Assembly: GCA_914767715.1 (NCBI GenBank)
Contig: OU612069.1
Coordinates: forward strand, 1,922,001-1,986,000
Source: Membranipora membranacea
Lineage: Eukaryota; Bryozoa; Gymnolaemata; Cheilostomatida; Membraniporidae
Length of the DNA stretch: 64,000 nucleotides
Direction of reading: 5' to 3'
Shown here: positions 39,501 to 52,000 of the stretch, in pieces
How positions within the stretch are numbered: position 1 is the stretch's first letter
Layout of the letters: each line of letters opens with the position of its first letter
Notes under the pieces: model-generated
What the model was told of the DNA's origin: nothing
Databases searched by the model: none
What the model saw: only the letters and a program-made list of their open reading frames with translations
Program-made: the position numbers and the translations under genes

Positions 39501-41954
39501 GGTAATCAGAGGGAGGGAGTATCCTTTTTATAAGTCACTCTATCTATGGCTCATTAGCTTGGTGAATCAGTCTTCATACTTATGGCTTCTGTTCAGATAG
39601 ATTTTTTAAAAGATCCGGAATGTATGTTTTTTCCCTCCCATACACAAGCGTGACCTATCAGTTTCCTATAATAAACATTAATTAGCATGAATAAGACTCT
39701 CCTAACATTCTGCCTGTCAAGTCCGACACGGTTTCTGACACATTGGGGTCTTAAATTTGGCATCGGTTAGCTGGATTAAAGATCATGACATAAAAATTTG
39801 TAAAAACACGAGTCTCTGATTTCAACGGCAAGCGTCAGAAGGGTGGATTAGTCATAACTGAGTGTTTATATAGTGACAGCTTAGCTAGAGACTCAATGAC
39901 AGCTACACAACTATATGTGTGTAAAATTGCCTGAAGCCATCTGCTAGCTATGCTTCTTATGTTGATTAGAGAGGTGACCGTCCTTAGCAAGTGTTTGCAA
40001 GTGCTGGCTATGCCTGTGGGTTTATTGATTAGTGATAGTATTATGTTGGATATAAAATGCTTGAGGCTCAAGAGAAAGTGACCTAGATGGCATTTCGGTT
40101 ACGTTGTGTTTATTAGCACAACGTAAGGATATATACCCTCAATCTGTGGTATTATGCTGGGCGGGTTTGAGAGACAGCAAAACTGTAACTGATCTTTCAG
40201 ACGCCATTGTAGACTATCTGGGCCCTTCCCATCAGTGACTGCTAAGATTATTATGACTCAGATAATATGACAGCCTATAATGATGTGGTTAGTAACTTAG
40301 TCGCTTTTCATCAAGTAGGAAATCTGTTTCCAATTCATAAACAAGATTTAATTTAGCTTTGCTTCCATGAACTGCTAATCTGGTTGAAATCAGCCATATG
40401 TACTACTATGTTGACAGATTTAAAGGAGTGCTTCTTTAGGAGTGTTGAAAAATTAAAAACTTTGAGCAGTTCAAGGGTACAATATTTTGGTCAAGCCCTC
40501 AGTATATTCAATTCTCTTTGTCATTTCATCATTATGAAGTTCACTTTTCCATCAATATTCATAACTTAAGTACGATTTCTGAGTGGTCATCGAGTGTAGT
40601 AATATTACAAATTAGTCCCATAAGGATAGTCTTTACTCTCTCCCAGTCTCATATCTAGGAAAAAATGGATTTCTAAATGAAGCAGCGAACACACATGAAC
40701 AAACATCGTAACGAGTTCAGTTAAATTAATTATTTACATATGAGTGTTGTTACCGATAAGTTATGTACTGTGCGTGCCCCGGAATTACAAGTACATGGCC
40801 TTTCCACCTCGCTCATGGGGATTATTATCCTCTGTAAATTTGATGAGGACTGAAAGTGTGAAAGCCAGCCATATACTGCCCTAGGATGTATTACAGTTAA
40901 AATCTAGACCAACTTGTGTATGATTGCCCACCAGCGAAGACCATGAGCGCCTCTTCCTTTGGCACGTGGCAAGTTTAGGAATGCATAAGCGATTATAAAT
41001 ACTATCTTTCTGAATTGCAAAGTGCTCTTGGGAGGCGATGGTATGCCTAGACAAGTCACAAGGGACTAACCTGTCAGCAGACGTTGAGTGAGTGACACGG
41101 ACTTGACAGGGACAGTAATGGGTCGGCGGTATTATTTTCTTGATATGACCAGTAGTGTAGCTATTCTGAGAAATAAAATTAGTGATGGAGTTCTAGCCTT
41201 TCTTGGGGCGTATTATATTACCTAACTTAGAATCAATACGCTAATGAAGCGCCTTCTGAAGCCCTCGTACTGCCCTGTGAGAAAATTAAATCATCCTGAC
41301 GGGTGATAGCGGACGGCCGAGCAGGTGATGGCCACACAATTCATTCCATCGCCATTATGCTACCCTAGACAACTAGGCCCAATACATGGCTAGAGTTTAG
41401 GCTAGCTGGTTTGCTAGCTCAGGTTGTAGTGTATATAACATTATGAGGGTTTAGTAAATGTAAGCCACTAATTCAAGTATGCAAAATGACCTCACTGCTT
41501 CGCTCCTCTAGGGCAGCTCTCCTCATTTCAGTCATTCAACACATTTCATTCCCAATTAACGACATGTCAACTTCCCACTTTTTGATGGCAGCAGAGAGAA
41601 TGGAACTCCCTGATGCCAGAGAGTTAGCTTTTATATTGACTATTTATTTTGAAGCCAAATCCTTGGTGGATTTTCCATTCCGTGGTATTCGGTGTTAAGG
41701 AAAAGACGAAAGAGTATAGCCAAGGCAGAAGGCTTATAGAAACTGATGACAATAAGATTTTTTTCCTGCTCCATTCTGAGGAATTTGAAGGTTTTAGAAC
41801 TTACGTTACAGCTGCATGAATCTCTAAATGGACTTGTACTCGGCTCCGGCCAAGGTGAAGGACACGTAATATCATCGTTAGCTCCAGTTCCAGCTACCAG
41901 AAAGTTGAGAAATAATCCAAAAAGCACCACTAAGGAATTCTTCAACTCATTCAT
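27564..41954 (-). CDS. Secreted leucine-rich-repeat protein, probably GPI-anchored, complete
   Basis: Exons 41954-41805, 30566-30451, 30209-30088, 28766-28097 and 27729-27564 (stop TGA) give 1,224 nt, 407 aa, with all phases consistent. Residues 1-~25 are a signal peptide (LVVLFGLFLNFLVAGTGA). A cysteine-rich LRRNT follows (~31-62: C, C, C and C spaced as in CPSP...CSCN...VRCS). About eight LRRs lie at ~65-285, with signatures such as IEQFAFFGL, LKTLNLANSGI and IEAYAFYGV. An LRRCT follows (~290-350: NPF-like SPFRCDCNLQWM, then CASP and C). Last comes ~30 residues of linker and SSAPLTATLGLG plus a hydrophobic stretch reaching almost to the C-terminus (ends FSTIH). That tail, with small residues before it and no cytoplasmic domain, is the usual GPI-attachment signal; a very short-tailed single-pass protein is the alternative. 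It therefore acts at the cell surface, likely in adhesion or ligand binding. I cannot assign an ortholog. The first intron is 11.2 kb, so further phase-0 exons could be hidden in it. Confidence 0.88.
28902..28958. repeat. Imperfect hairpin, 22-bp stem with a short loop
   Basis: AGTTGCTCCC...CACTGGTCA (28902-28925) pairs with TGACCAGTG...GGGAGCAACT (28937-28957), with a small internal bulge and a loop of about 11 nt. It lies in the third intron of the LRR gene (28767-30087). The size resembles a microRNA precursor or the core of a foldback transposon. Confidence 0.55.
32716..32748. repeat. Perfect 12-bp inverted repeat
   Basis: TTACCAATATAG and CTATATTGGTAA surround nine bases. A further TATTGGTAACAA copy follows directly, so it may have arisen by slippage and inversion. 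Confidence 0.6.
33020..33045. repeat. Palindromic repeat, copy 1 (GGATATATCC core)
   Basis: CATAGTGAGGATATATCC plus TAACTATG reads the same on both strands at 24 of 26 positions. It has the same core as the copies at 35370, 38571 and 40119. Confidence 0.7.
35370..35405. repeat. Palindromic repeat, copy 2, best preserved
   Basis: A 36-bp near-perfect palindrome: TATCACTGAGTTAGGATA followed by TATCCTTACTCTGTGATA. The 3' flank (ATTATTACAGCGCTTGAGA) resembles the flank of copy 4 (ATTATGCTGGGCGGGTTTGAGA), implying the repeat extends beyond the palindrome. Confidence 0.75.
38571..38594. repeat. Palindromic repeat, copy 3
   Basis: AGAGTAACGATATATCCT plus TACTCT, 22 of 24 palindromic positions, followed like copy 2 by GTGAT and an AT-rich stretch. 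Confidence 0.7.
40119..40150. repeat. Palindromic repeat, copy 4, degenerate
   Basis: CACAACGTAAGGATATATAC followed by CCTCAATCTGTG keeps the core and the outer CACA/TGTG arms but has diverged between them. Confidence 0.55.
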
Positions 41955-42998
41955 TTTCCCAGTTGACTGCCAAGCATGTCACTACACAGCTAATGAATGT
42001 GGCTTGAATTGAAATCAATGACTTCGCATTGATTGTTTTCGTACAACGAGCATGTGCTTGTTTGTTGATTGGCCGTGTACTGTTTACATTTTGAAATGGG
42101 AGGAGCTTATAAAATGGAAATTCCAGAAGAAAGAGAAAACACAACTCCATGTATCAGAAAAGGATAATTTTTAATATATATATATACTTTTATTAATATA
42201 CATATACTATATATATACTTTATATATATATATACTATATATATACATATACATATATATACTTTTATTAATATATATATACTTTATTAATCAGTGTTGT
42301 ATACTTATATGTTGGTTTTTATTAATCAGGTGAGCATATTATTATGAAAATATAAGAATTTTATATCACATTAAAACCTACAACAAATAACGCAGTCTAA
42401 GAACAGAAAAGTGGCGTATAGCTCCATGCAGGGAACTAAAACGATATCAGCCCATCATTGGACCAAATAAACTTATGCTACAGCTACGACTACAAACATG
42501 GAACAATCTTTCCGGGAAATCAAAGAGGCTGAATGGGTAAAAAAATGAAGCCAGTGGTGCAAGACACATTCACTTTTATGTCGATTCAGGTATTTTAGCG
42601 CTTTATCCCGAAATAAAAAAATTGGCTGGTTGAGACTGACCACTTTTTGAACAAAGAAAAAACATACATTCAGATAAGAGTATTTTTAACACCTGCGTTC
42701 ATCAACCCATCATGATCCCTCAATAGATATTATCGACAAAAGAAAAGTTGACCTGTTAGCAAAGCTTAGAAAGCAAATTGTACCATAACCGAAAAGCAAG
42801 TTATCATAGATGGTTTTACCTATTATTAGTCGGTATCAACATTTAGCATGACTTATTTTACGACTCCATCTATAACGAAGTCAAGTCAATAATTGAAAAT
42901 TATCTCAATGTTAGTCACATTAGGGTGTTTCAAAACAAACTCAGTTTGATAGCTTTCATCTGATAGGTCACTCATCTTGGTGTCTTTAACCTGATTGG
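41955..42998. other. Spacer between FHIP1 (3' end) and the LRR gene (5' end)
   Basis: About 1 kb between two genes on the same strand. It must hold the FHIP1 3' UTR and the LRR promoter and 5' UTR. A long AT microsatellite occupies 42172-42295, and a copy of the FHIP1 terminal codons lies at 42939-42967. Confidence 0.7.
42172..42295. repeat. AT-rich microsatellite (TATA/TATATACTTTATTAA units)
   Basis: About 120 bp of alternating AT broken by repeated ACTTTTATTAA. It lies about 220 bp upstream of the LRR start codon. Confidence 0.85.
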
Positions 42999-43029
42999 TT
43001 ACTCAGTTTGATAGCCTTCATCTGATAGG
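42939..43029. repeat. Duplicated end of the FHIP1 terminal exon (2 x 29 bp, 62-bp period)
   Basis: ACTCAGTTTGATAGCYTTCA plus TCTGATAGG occurs at 43001-43029, where it encodes the last nine FHIP1 codons plus the first base of the stop. It recurs with one mismatch at 42939-42967 in the presumed 3' UTR. Confidence 0.85.
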
Positions 43030-46000
43030 ACGACATGCTCTTGTGAGAGAGCGGCTAACTCTTTGACAAACTCCTCCAGTATTAGAGCACAGTATATGGC
43101 CTTCTTAGTATTCATAGCAGCTAATCTCGCCTCAGCTGATTCAAATTTCACTCTGTCCGTCTGCTGCAAATAAAACATTACATATTGAATCATCCATGCT
43201 GTTCACATCCAGGGAAGGTGAAATATTCATGGCTTTAACAACTCTTGAAATACAAGACTTTATAGTTACAAATTTCTTATTCACAAATCGGAATGATAAG
43301 ATATCAGACATGTTGTGAATTAATTATTGAATAAATCTCATCTCCACATATCAAATGTGAGGGACTTATATTGCTTTGAATAATGGATGAAACAAAATAA
43401 AGTTTCCAGTTTGAGGTCGAAATGTAGTTTCTGATATCATCTTATTTTGTATGCATAGCCTGGGATCCCAGCTTGAACCGAACGGTAACACATCCATTCC
43501 TAGCCTGAGTGATTGGTCATTTAATTCTCATGTATCTTATGGGGACAGATAGTGAAAATAGGATCCAAATAAATTGCCTTGGCAATCAGCTTGTAAAAAA
43601 TAAATAGTGAATAAATAGTATAGTATCGTCGAATGTCTGATGGATATGGAAGGTTTTGTTACCAACCTTAGTGTTTGAGAATTTGTAGCCGTTGTTCTCA
43701 AACACAAGCTCAGGTTGAGGGGGTGGTTTAGCTGGATTCTTTGTACCACCCCTCAAGAAATCAGCCAATCTTTTACCTAAAATACAAATACGACGAAGAG
43801 TCGATAAAATCAAGCTATAAATTATACAAGTGTCAAGTTGTCTTCCCATTGAACATTTCAGTTTGTGTAGACTACTCTAGAAACTTGAAGCATGACGGAC
43901 GCAGGCTTTTAGAGGAGGGAATGGGTTGGGGATGTGAGGAACCCCCATTTCAGTATAAGAACACAATAATTGCCCAACAACATCGTCATTACATCTAAAA
44001 CTATTGGCGTCAAAAATACAAACAACCTTAGTGTGTTTATGTTCATCGACTACTGGTTAACTATTATGAAATAGATAAAGATATGGTACATATGTCTAAT
44101 AATGGGTCAACTACTGTCCAAAATGGCTCATCATTTGCAGTAATAATGTAGCTGTCAGGGCAAGAACTATACGACCTCTGATTCTGTACCTTCCCCCATC
44201 CACAAATGAGATATGATATATACCTAAAACAGATTAAATATAATGATATGCATGAATATATACAATATAATAAAATCTAGAACTCATCACATACCCGGTG
44301 ATCTCGTCTGATCCATATCCCTGTCACCGGCCTGAGTCATCATACTGGCTGACCTTGGTTTGACCTCTAGAGCCTCGTTTTCATTCTCTAGATTCTCGGA
44401 CTTCTCTATCATGAGGTTACGAGCCTGAAGTAGCAGCACACTGAAGTTATCTATCCTCTGAGAGTATGCGTCTACCTTATTCTTCACAGAGCCGAGCACC
44501 TGGAATAGGGTAATAATTGATGATTCAATGTTGAAAGCAGAACAAAATTGTTAGAGAAATGAGCACTATTGCACATCTGTAGTCTGACATGGTGTATATT
44601 GTGGAAAAGGCTACATTGGGACTGGACACTCTAAGTCTAAGTGTTGGACCAGGCCTGGGTTTGATCGAACACAACATTACTACAATCAACAGGTAGATTC
44701 GAGAACAAGTTGTAAAATTTTGTCAAGTTGGCAGCCCTAATTAGTGGAAAGAGATGGACATGATCATATAAAAAATGAGCAAAGTAACAGGACTGTGTCA
44801 ATACAGAAGTTACTAACCTGTATGAGGGATTTAACTGAGGGTTGGAAGACTAGACTGTGGTTCAGTAAGAATGACCTGATCAGAGGTTGGGGGTACGAAG
44901 CTAGTCTAGTGACCAGCCCCGTAAGCAGCAGGTTAACCGAGAGAGAATTGTTCATCATGTTCTCCAGTTTATTTAGCAATGTGAGCAAAAATGGTCCTAC
45001 AAAAGATACAAACCAGTCTGATAACAGATCATAAAATATAAATAAATATACTGAAATCCATTATATACACTCTGTTGAAGCTGGCCAATTTGAAAAAGGT
45101 CATAGTCAGCGGCATCTAATTATAAACCACCGTGGTGATAATAGAATGCCCCTACCAGCAACCCGTGGATGAGTTTGAGCTCTTAAATTAGATTTCTACG
45201 AAGGCAGGTTACTGAATTGCAGTCAGAAGCAGTAAACAATAAGATTTAACTAGGTAGTTTGAGGAAACGGACTACAATATATGGTATAGAATAATACAAA
45301 ATAAATGTCAAGTCTTGGTCTTTTCCAACATGTAAGCTGTAAAGCATTTCTCTAGAAATATGTCAAGCTACCCATACTGTGGTGATGGTTGCAAGACAAA
45401 ATATTGAAATTATATTTTTGCTAGTTTTTATGTATGATAAAATGCAAGATGACAGCAAACACCAAATAAAAAGGAAGCATCCTGATATTGGTAAGCATCA
45501 GTTAGTTTTATATCAGATAAGTTGTCTTCCTTCAAATATCGACAGGCAACTTCGAAAGAATAGATTCCAAGAGCGAATTACAATCACTTCTGACTATTGA
45601 CTATGGTCGATTTGATTATTCATTATGGGGGTAAAAGTTCTATTACTGTAAGTTTAGGATACAGATATTGGCTATAAGAAGATATACATGGGGGGGGGGG
45701 GGACAACTGTTGTGCTCTATATATGATAAGTAAGAGCTGTGAGCTTGTATTAGACATGCATGTGACAGTTACGTAAGTTTGACTCCAAAATATTAAGACA
45801 GCCCATAAACCATGGATATTTTACCGATGGATTCGTTCAGCCGCACTAAAACACCAGTTTAAATAAAATGAAATTTTATTCACGGGGATGGTTTTCTCTA
45901 TGTAAGTCTTGAGTTAAATGCTTTGAACCATGATGGTATGCACAACTTCCGGCGAGTAAGTTATTCAGTGTCACTTCCGAATCATAGCCTTGTCAAACTA

Positions 46001-49000
46001 GCTGAGTAACAAGGCTAACGGTATCACATACAGATAGGCTACAGGTACAGGCCACAGGCTACAGGTACAGGCTACAGGTAGGCTAACAGTATCACATAAC
46101 TGGAATCACATAAGTTATGTAAGTAAATCATTGATTATTCATTACTGCGATGGGCAATAATCTGCTAGACCAGGTGTGCTGAAACTTTTTTGCCAGTGGG
46201 CCACTTCTAAAAATCAGCATATTGAAGAAGTGGGCCAGACTTATTTGCGCCAAGCAAGCAGGCCATCAGTCAGGGGCATACTGAGTTTATTAATTAACCC
46301 CAGATATATATATATATATATAGAAAAGTTTTGTGTGTGTTCATTTCATAACCTGATTTTGAAGATCAGCCTGACATCAATTGTCAAACTTTGTGCAATT
46401 CTACAGTGGTTTTAACTTTGATTGTTTGGTTTCACTCCAAATCTTTGGTATTTTGCCTGTTATGCCATTGAGCATCCTAAACAGCCAGTCAAATTTGAAT
46501 ATATATTATATTGTTATTTTGGTATACTGAAATAAGTTATCTGACAGAAAGATGCTGCATGTTCTGTGTAACCTGATATTTTACTTTTTCCGTATTGTAC
46601 ATGATATTACTAGTAAATAAACAACCCTAATCTACCTATTCCGTTACATCACAACATGTAAGCATCATTGACTAAATTGCCAATACCCAACATTAGTGGG
46701 TAACAGGTTTGTGCATCTTCAGTGTGCAAAATAGATAGCTGTTCATCATCTCTAGTTTAGAGTGGCATGTACTACTATGCAACAAGTCACACAACATCAC
46801 AAACTTACCAATGGTAGGTGTGTTGTCGCTTGAGTCCTCTAGTCTGAGATGAAAATCTGTAGGTTGTTTCTTCTTGGGTCTGGGATCAATGAAAACCTCA
46901 ACAGGGTGAGACTCCAGTGAGGCTAAACTTTCGGACATGGATGTTCCTAGAGCAATAGAAAATATATTACACATTGTAATCATGTGAAAAAAAACAGAAT
47001 CATAAGAGAGTCATTTTGTGGAAGACTCAAAGACTTGATTTTGTTGAGTGTGAATTAATGGGGTAATGTAAGATCAATAATAGAGCAAATCAGTTATGAT
47101 TAAATGCAATACACCATAGGCGGACAGACCCCTCAAACCTGTTTGATATTGAGCTAGCATATCAGATGCATTCCTCTGCGTAGCTTTTAGACTCTCCTTT
47201 CTTTTCTCAACTGTAATCTCCGCCTCCAATATGGCCGTTTCCATTTCCTGTATGATATCCTGAGCTGGTTTATCAGGATCAACAAACACATTGTCTACAG
47301 ATTCGTCCAAATATGAGAGAAACGATTCAAAATGTTTGTGGTCAGTTGGTGTGCTCGAAGCCTCAGCCTCTGATTGGCTGAGTTTATTATGAACCAGAGA
47401 GTCTGATTGGCTGTTTGTGTGTAAGCCAGTTGCTAATTGGTGTATATCAGCTGGCATTGGTGGTGATAACAAAGGTGGTAGATCGGAGTTTTGACCTTGT
47501 ATCAGAAGATTGAGAGTTAGATTTTGGTTAGGATCACCCAGTGAGAGTAAAGGTTCATCTCCATCCAACTTCCTATCAGTATGGTTAGTATAATTATGGT
47601 CGTCTAAGCACAATGGCATATCATCTGACTGATACGTGGGAGATAATTCTCGATTCTGAGCTTCTGTTGTGAGGTTATTTTTAGTAAGTGGTGTATCTTC
47701 TGTAATATCTATTAGCACCGAATCTTCTGACTTTTGTCGCACACATGGTGAAGAGCTGGAGCAGAAACAAATATCAATTAGAGAGTGGAAGTTATCAAGG
47801 TTAACATAGTATGCGTACATTGATACCAATTTCAAGAATGATACCAACTATAACTATTTGGCAAAAAAACACTAATACATGTGTACAGAGCATCGATTCA
47901 ACAGAAATGTTGCGTTGTTAGCCAAACAAGGCCCAACACCTGCGAATTTCCTTCCTCAAAAAAGTTGACTGATGAGAATGAGCCAAATATATGATTACTA
48001 ATTTGATTCATCTGAGAATTCTAGGGCTAATCACTCTATGGACTATAAACATAAATTGATTGTTAGACAACAAAATTCAGAAAAGGTAGGTATCCACAGG
48101 TTCATATGCAGGATACATATCTTGCTGAACTTAGCTGAGAAACCATTTGTTTGCTGTGCTCACCAGCCAATAATATTAAAAGCTTTGGACTTCTGTGCCG
48201 AGTTATTTCAGTCTGCAAGAAAGCTTGCAAAAAAACGTCAGTTATTATCCCACCCTACCTGACGGGTTTGCTGGGAGATGTGAGTGGTGAGTCCGCTCCT
48301 ATCAATGGTACATCATCGTCATCTAGACTGGGATCAATACTCGGGTCGGGGGTATCATACTTATTCCCTGATGATGTACTGCTTGTCCTCTCGCCCCGTC
48401 TGTAATGTACACACAATGCTATAACACTAGTACACTTGTATTTGGGATGACTTTACTAAACTCTTCTGCTGCGCATCAACCACGAGAAAGCTTATGAATT
48501 CATGAAACTTTAAACAATCATTCTCCAGGTAGCAAAATTATCGGCAATAAGAGCTTCCATTCTCGAAGAGTTATCAAGATAAGGCAAAAAAGACCATAAA
48601 TGACTGCGAATTTAGAGTCATTCCAACAAAAGTGGCTCAACTGGTTCCTCACTCTCTTATAAAACCTCACCCTAATCTGCCGACGTTGACAGAATCTATC
48701 GCAGCGTTGTGTGGTGGTATTTCTCCGTCATAAGAGTAACACCACGTCGTACATGACTGAGCACAGCTACTGATCATCACTCTCGCCTGCTGGAGGTAAT
48801 CATTATATGAGGACTTGTAGTCGTCCAGACGTGGGGCTGCGGGGGTGTGTCCGGCAGAGAAGATACTATAAGCAGATGGGACTGGATTAATACAAATATT
48901 GTAAAAAGACATCCTCACGATCCCAACATTACTGTACCCTAGCAGCCCAAACTTACCTAGAAGATTAGTGCATCTGTTGGTCAATCATACAAAATGGTTA

Positions 49001-52000
49001 AATATCAAATTAATTCTAAACCCTGAAATGGAATCACCATGTGAAGTTTATAGTTTTGCCATGATCTTGTACCCAAACTATTTTCCAGGTTGTTGTCTGC
49101 GGCATTCCGTTATCTATGATTATGGAATGCCACTAAAAGGAATCCTGTCCTTGCAAATCCTATGGGTGAATGATCATTTTTCAAACATTATTAGGATCCG
49201 ACTTTCCAAATCTACAATAGTATAGCCCAATCTGTAGGCCTACTATGTTTTGGTTGTTTGTGCATACAAGTCAACATTGGATAGTAAGAATTGGTACAAT
49301 TGAGTAGATAATTTGGATGCCCAGAATCATAATGATGGATTAAATCGATTGTAGCGTGTTACTCAGACATGTGCTCGACATTGGAGAGATGACAGAACTC
49401 GGTCGTGGCCCACACATATACTTGCAATGTATTTGCACTGTAACTGCTAAATGAGCAAGGAACACATAATTGCATTAACTAGCTCTACTCATATTGATGC
49501 CCAGCTAGTTTCGGCAGCGACAGCAGCTAGTTACCTGAGAAGGCCTGTACGGTTGTTACCAAATCCGAAATTAAACGGCAGGTTGGATAACAAATCAAAC
49601 TCACTCCCCACTGATAATCTGCAGGGTAATGGACACACGGATAAATCAAACTTATGCAGCTGATTGTATGTGGAGACACCCTACTGCTACAATCTTAAAG
49701 TCTACCCAAAGACTAACACATGTTATAGTCAGGCAGTTACTTATGATAGATTTGTATGGTAATAAAATTCAATGCTTGTTTCTTGTATTGCATTTCCTGG
49801 AGACTGTGACATCAAAACATCATCACTTTTTCCACCATTAATAATTCATGGCAATTTTATCCATGCAAATCTGACATAACTTCATCATAAGTAACTGCCT
49901 GGCTATATAACATGCATAGGTCTTCTGGTAGTCTTTAATCTCACACTATGTCTGGTGAGCACACACGGTATGGAGCCGGGATCACTTCTATGTGGGCCAC
50001 TCAGGTTGCAACACACAAATTGGTCTCTATTTCTTAAGCTGGTTAGAAAGACTCCTTCCTAATGGCCAGAAAATGTAGGGAATGCAGATCAAAACACAAG
50101 ATACGAAAGACGGTGCAAATTACAAGAGTTATTAAATGATAATGAATCTATTTGGTCACGCAAGAAATAATAAAATACAGCGATTGTGCTTCGAGACAAC
50201 AGGTTTTGATTATTTTTACAGTTATCCTCTCAATTTGAAAAGGAGACAACTATTAGCAAACTCATATTTCTTTAGAAAGAAATTGGTACATTGTTCACTG
50301 TGATAAGATTAGCACGTTCTATGAAATACTCGTGTGAATTTCTAGCAGCATGTTAGCTAACACACGAAACTGAACACGATAACCAATTCACCTGTTTGTA
50401 TGCGGATAGCTTCAACGTATTACATGACAAATTAACCAAACTTTACTTTTTATAAGTGCCACATAATTTTAACCAAGGTTGAAATATCTCAACTTGATGC
50501 TCTGAACATTGCTAGGGAGTGGCTAAATGGCATAACAAACTAGAGCTGCACATTCCCATGCAAACTAAGTATGACGCACGGCACCCAAACTTAACATTAC
50601 AAGAATAGCATGATACATAGTATGTTGAGCAGTTGAAAAGGAGGGGCGTTGCCAGCCCTCATTTGAAACAAGAAATAAGCTAGGCACTCCTACCATATTC
50701 ACTTATCATGATTTAGTGGGTGGTGAAGGCGGATGAAAGGGGGGTTAAACTACCCTTTCAACAGACCAATGGGAATATTGATTCAAAGAATGAAATAAAA
50801 CCTTGCTCTCTATTTAGACAATGCAGACATACCCATCATTATGTGAGGTGAGTAGTTTCTGTTGTTCGTCTGTGATGTCAGCCCGGCAGCACTGAGGTTC
50901 TAATTGTAGTAACTTATCGGCTATCTTACCGTATATATCTACCTCTTTTATAGCTCTTCTTTGACTCTGCATTACATGTGTCAGTCTGTACAGGTATCTG
51001 TGTACAGACAGAGGTAAGTGTTATTGTAAGGTTAACTTTGACCGACCAGTGAATAATAGCTCAGAGAATCAACTGCTAAATATTATTTGGGCTCTTCAAG
51101 GTTTCAGAGAAGTTAATTTTATCATTTACTTCGCTTATCTCAATAATGAAATTGCCTTGTATTACATTGATCACACTTCTGAATAGGATGTATATGTTTT
51201 ATTTATATCCTAGAGTATTAGGAGTTATCTGCCTATTTGTTCACTCACCAAAGCAATCAATTCACTATGGTTCCATGCCTCGAATTTGTGGTCAACTCCA
51301 ATTTTGAATTATGAATGCTAACCATTTCCATGATGAAAAAAACATGGAAAACATCTGCCAGGGCCGGTTTCCCGCATCAATGCCCTTTGAAGCCATTGTG
51401 TGCTAGTGTGCTAACCATTCAGCCACGCCGCCTTATTAGAATTGACGCGATTCGATACGGTAACCTGTATTCGCATCAACAATAGTTGATCGGTTCATGC
51501 GGAATTGACTTTAATACAATTCACATGGATTGATAGCTCCCGAAATCCTTCCGAAATCGCAACATGGAACCATAGTGATTAACTGCTGGGAAAACATTAA
51601 ACACTCAATCTTAAATGAGCGCATTTTTAATGTAATTTTTAGGCTTAGGGATCGATAAACAGAGCGTTCCTCATATAAGTGTGAGCTAAGTCAGGGGCTA
51701 GTCATTCATGGACAGATTTAGTGATTCATCAGTTTTGTTTAGTATGTATGTATGCCTCACAGCCTGAGAATCTATTAGTATGACAGGAGGCCTCACTTAC
51801 TTGAAGCAGAGAGCAAACATGACATCCTCACAGTTGAGTTCTACCAGAGTTTTAAACAGCGATAGAGACACCATACATAGCTGTAATATAAACAACAATA
51901 TTTAAATATACAAGCACTTAGGAGCTGTATCGTCAAGCATCGCAAGGATATCCAATGTATAGTACTGAATGACTAATAGATGTGACCCACAGCCAAAATA

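Larger units (their letters stand above)
30567..41804. other. First intron of the LRR gene, 11.2 kb
   Basis: This is the largest gene-free stretch in the window. It contains four copies of a palindrome with core GGATATATCC (33020, 35370, 38571, 40119; listed separately), an inverted repeat at 32716-32748, and an exon-like orphan segment at 33401-33485. It also has a G tract near 39231. A 131-codon plus-strand ORF at 36614-37009 has no recognisable motif or splice context. No transposase or other protein is visible. Confidence 0.6.

Noticed and set aside
48667-48984. Full 105-codon minus ORF as a FHIP1 exon
   Set aside because: The part upstream of 48865 is intron: joining at the nearer CAG would give a stop in the required phase, while the TAG acceptor before 48865 keeps the frame.
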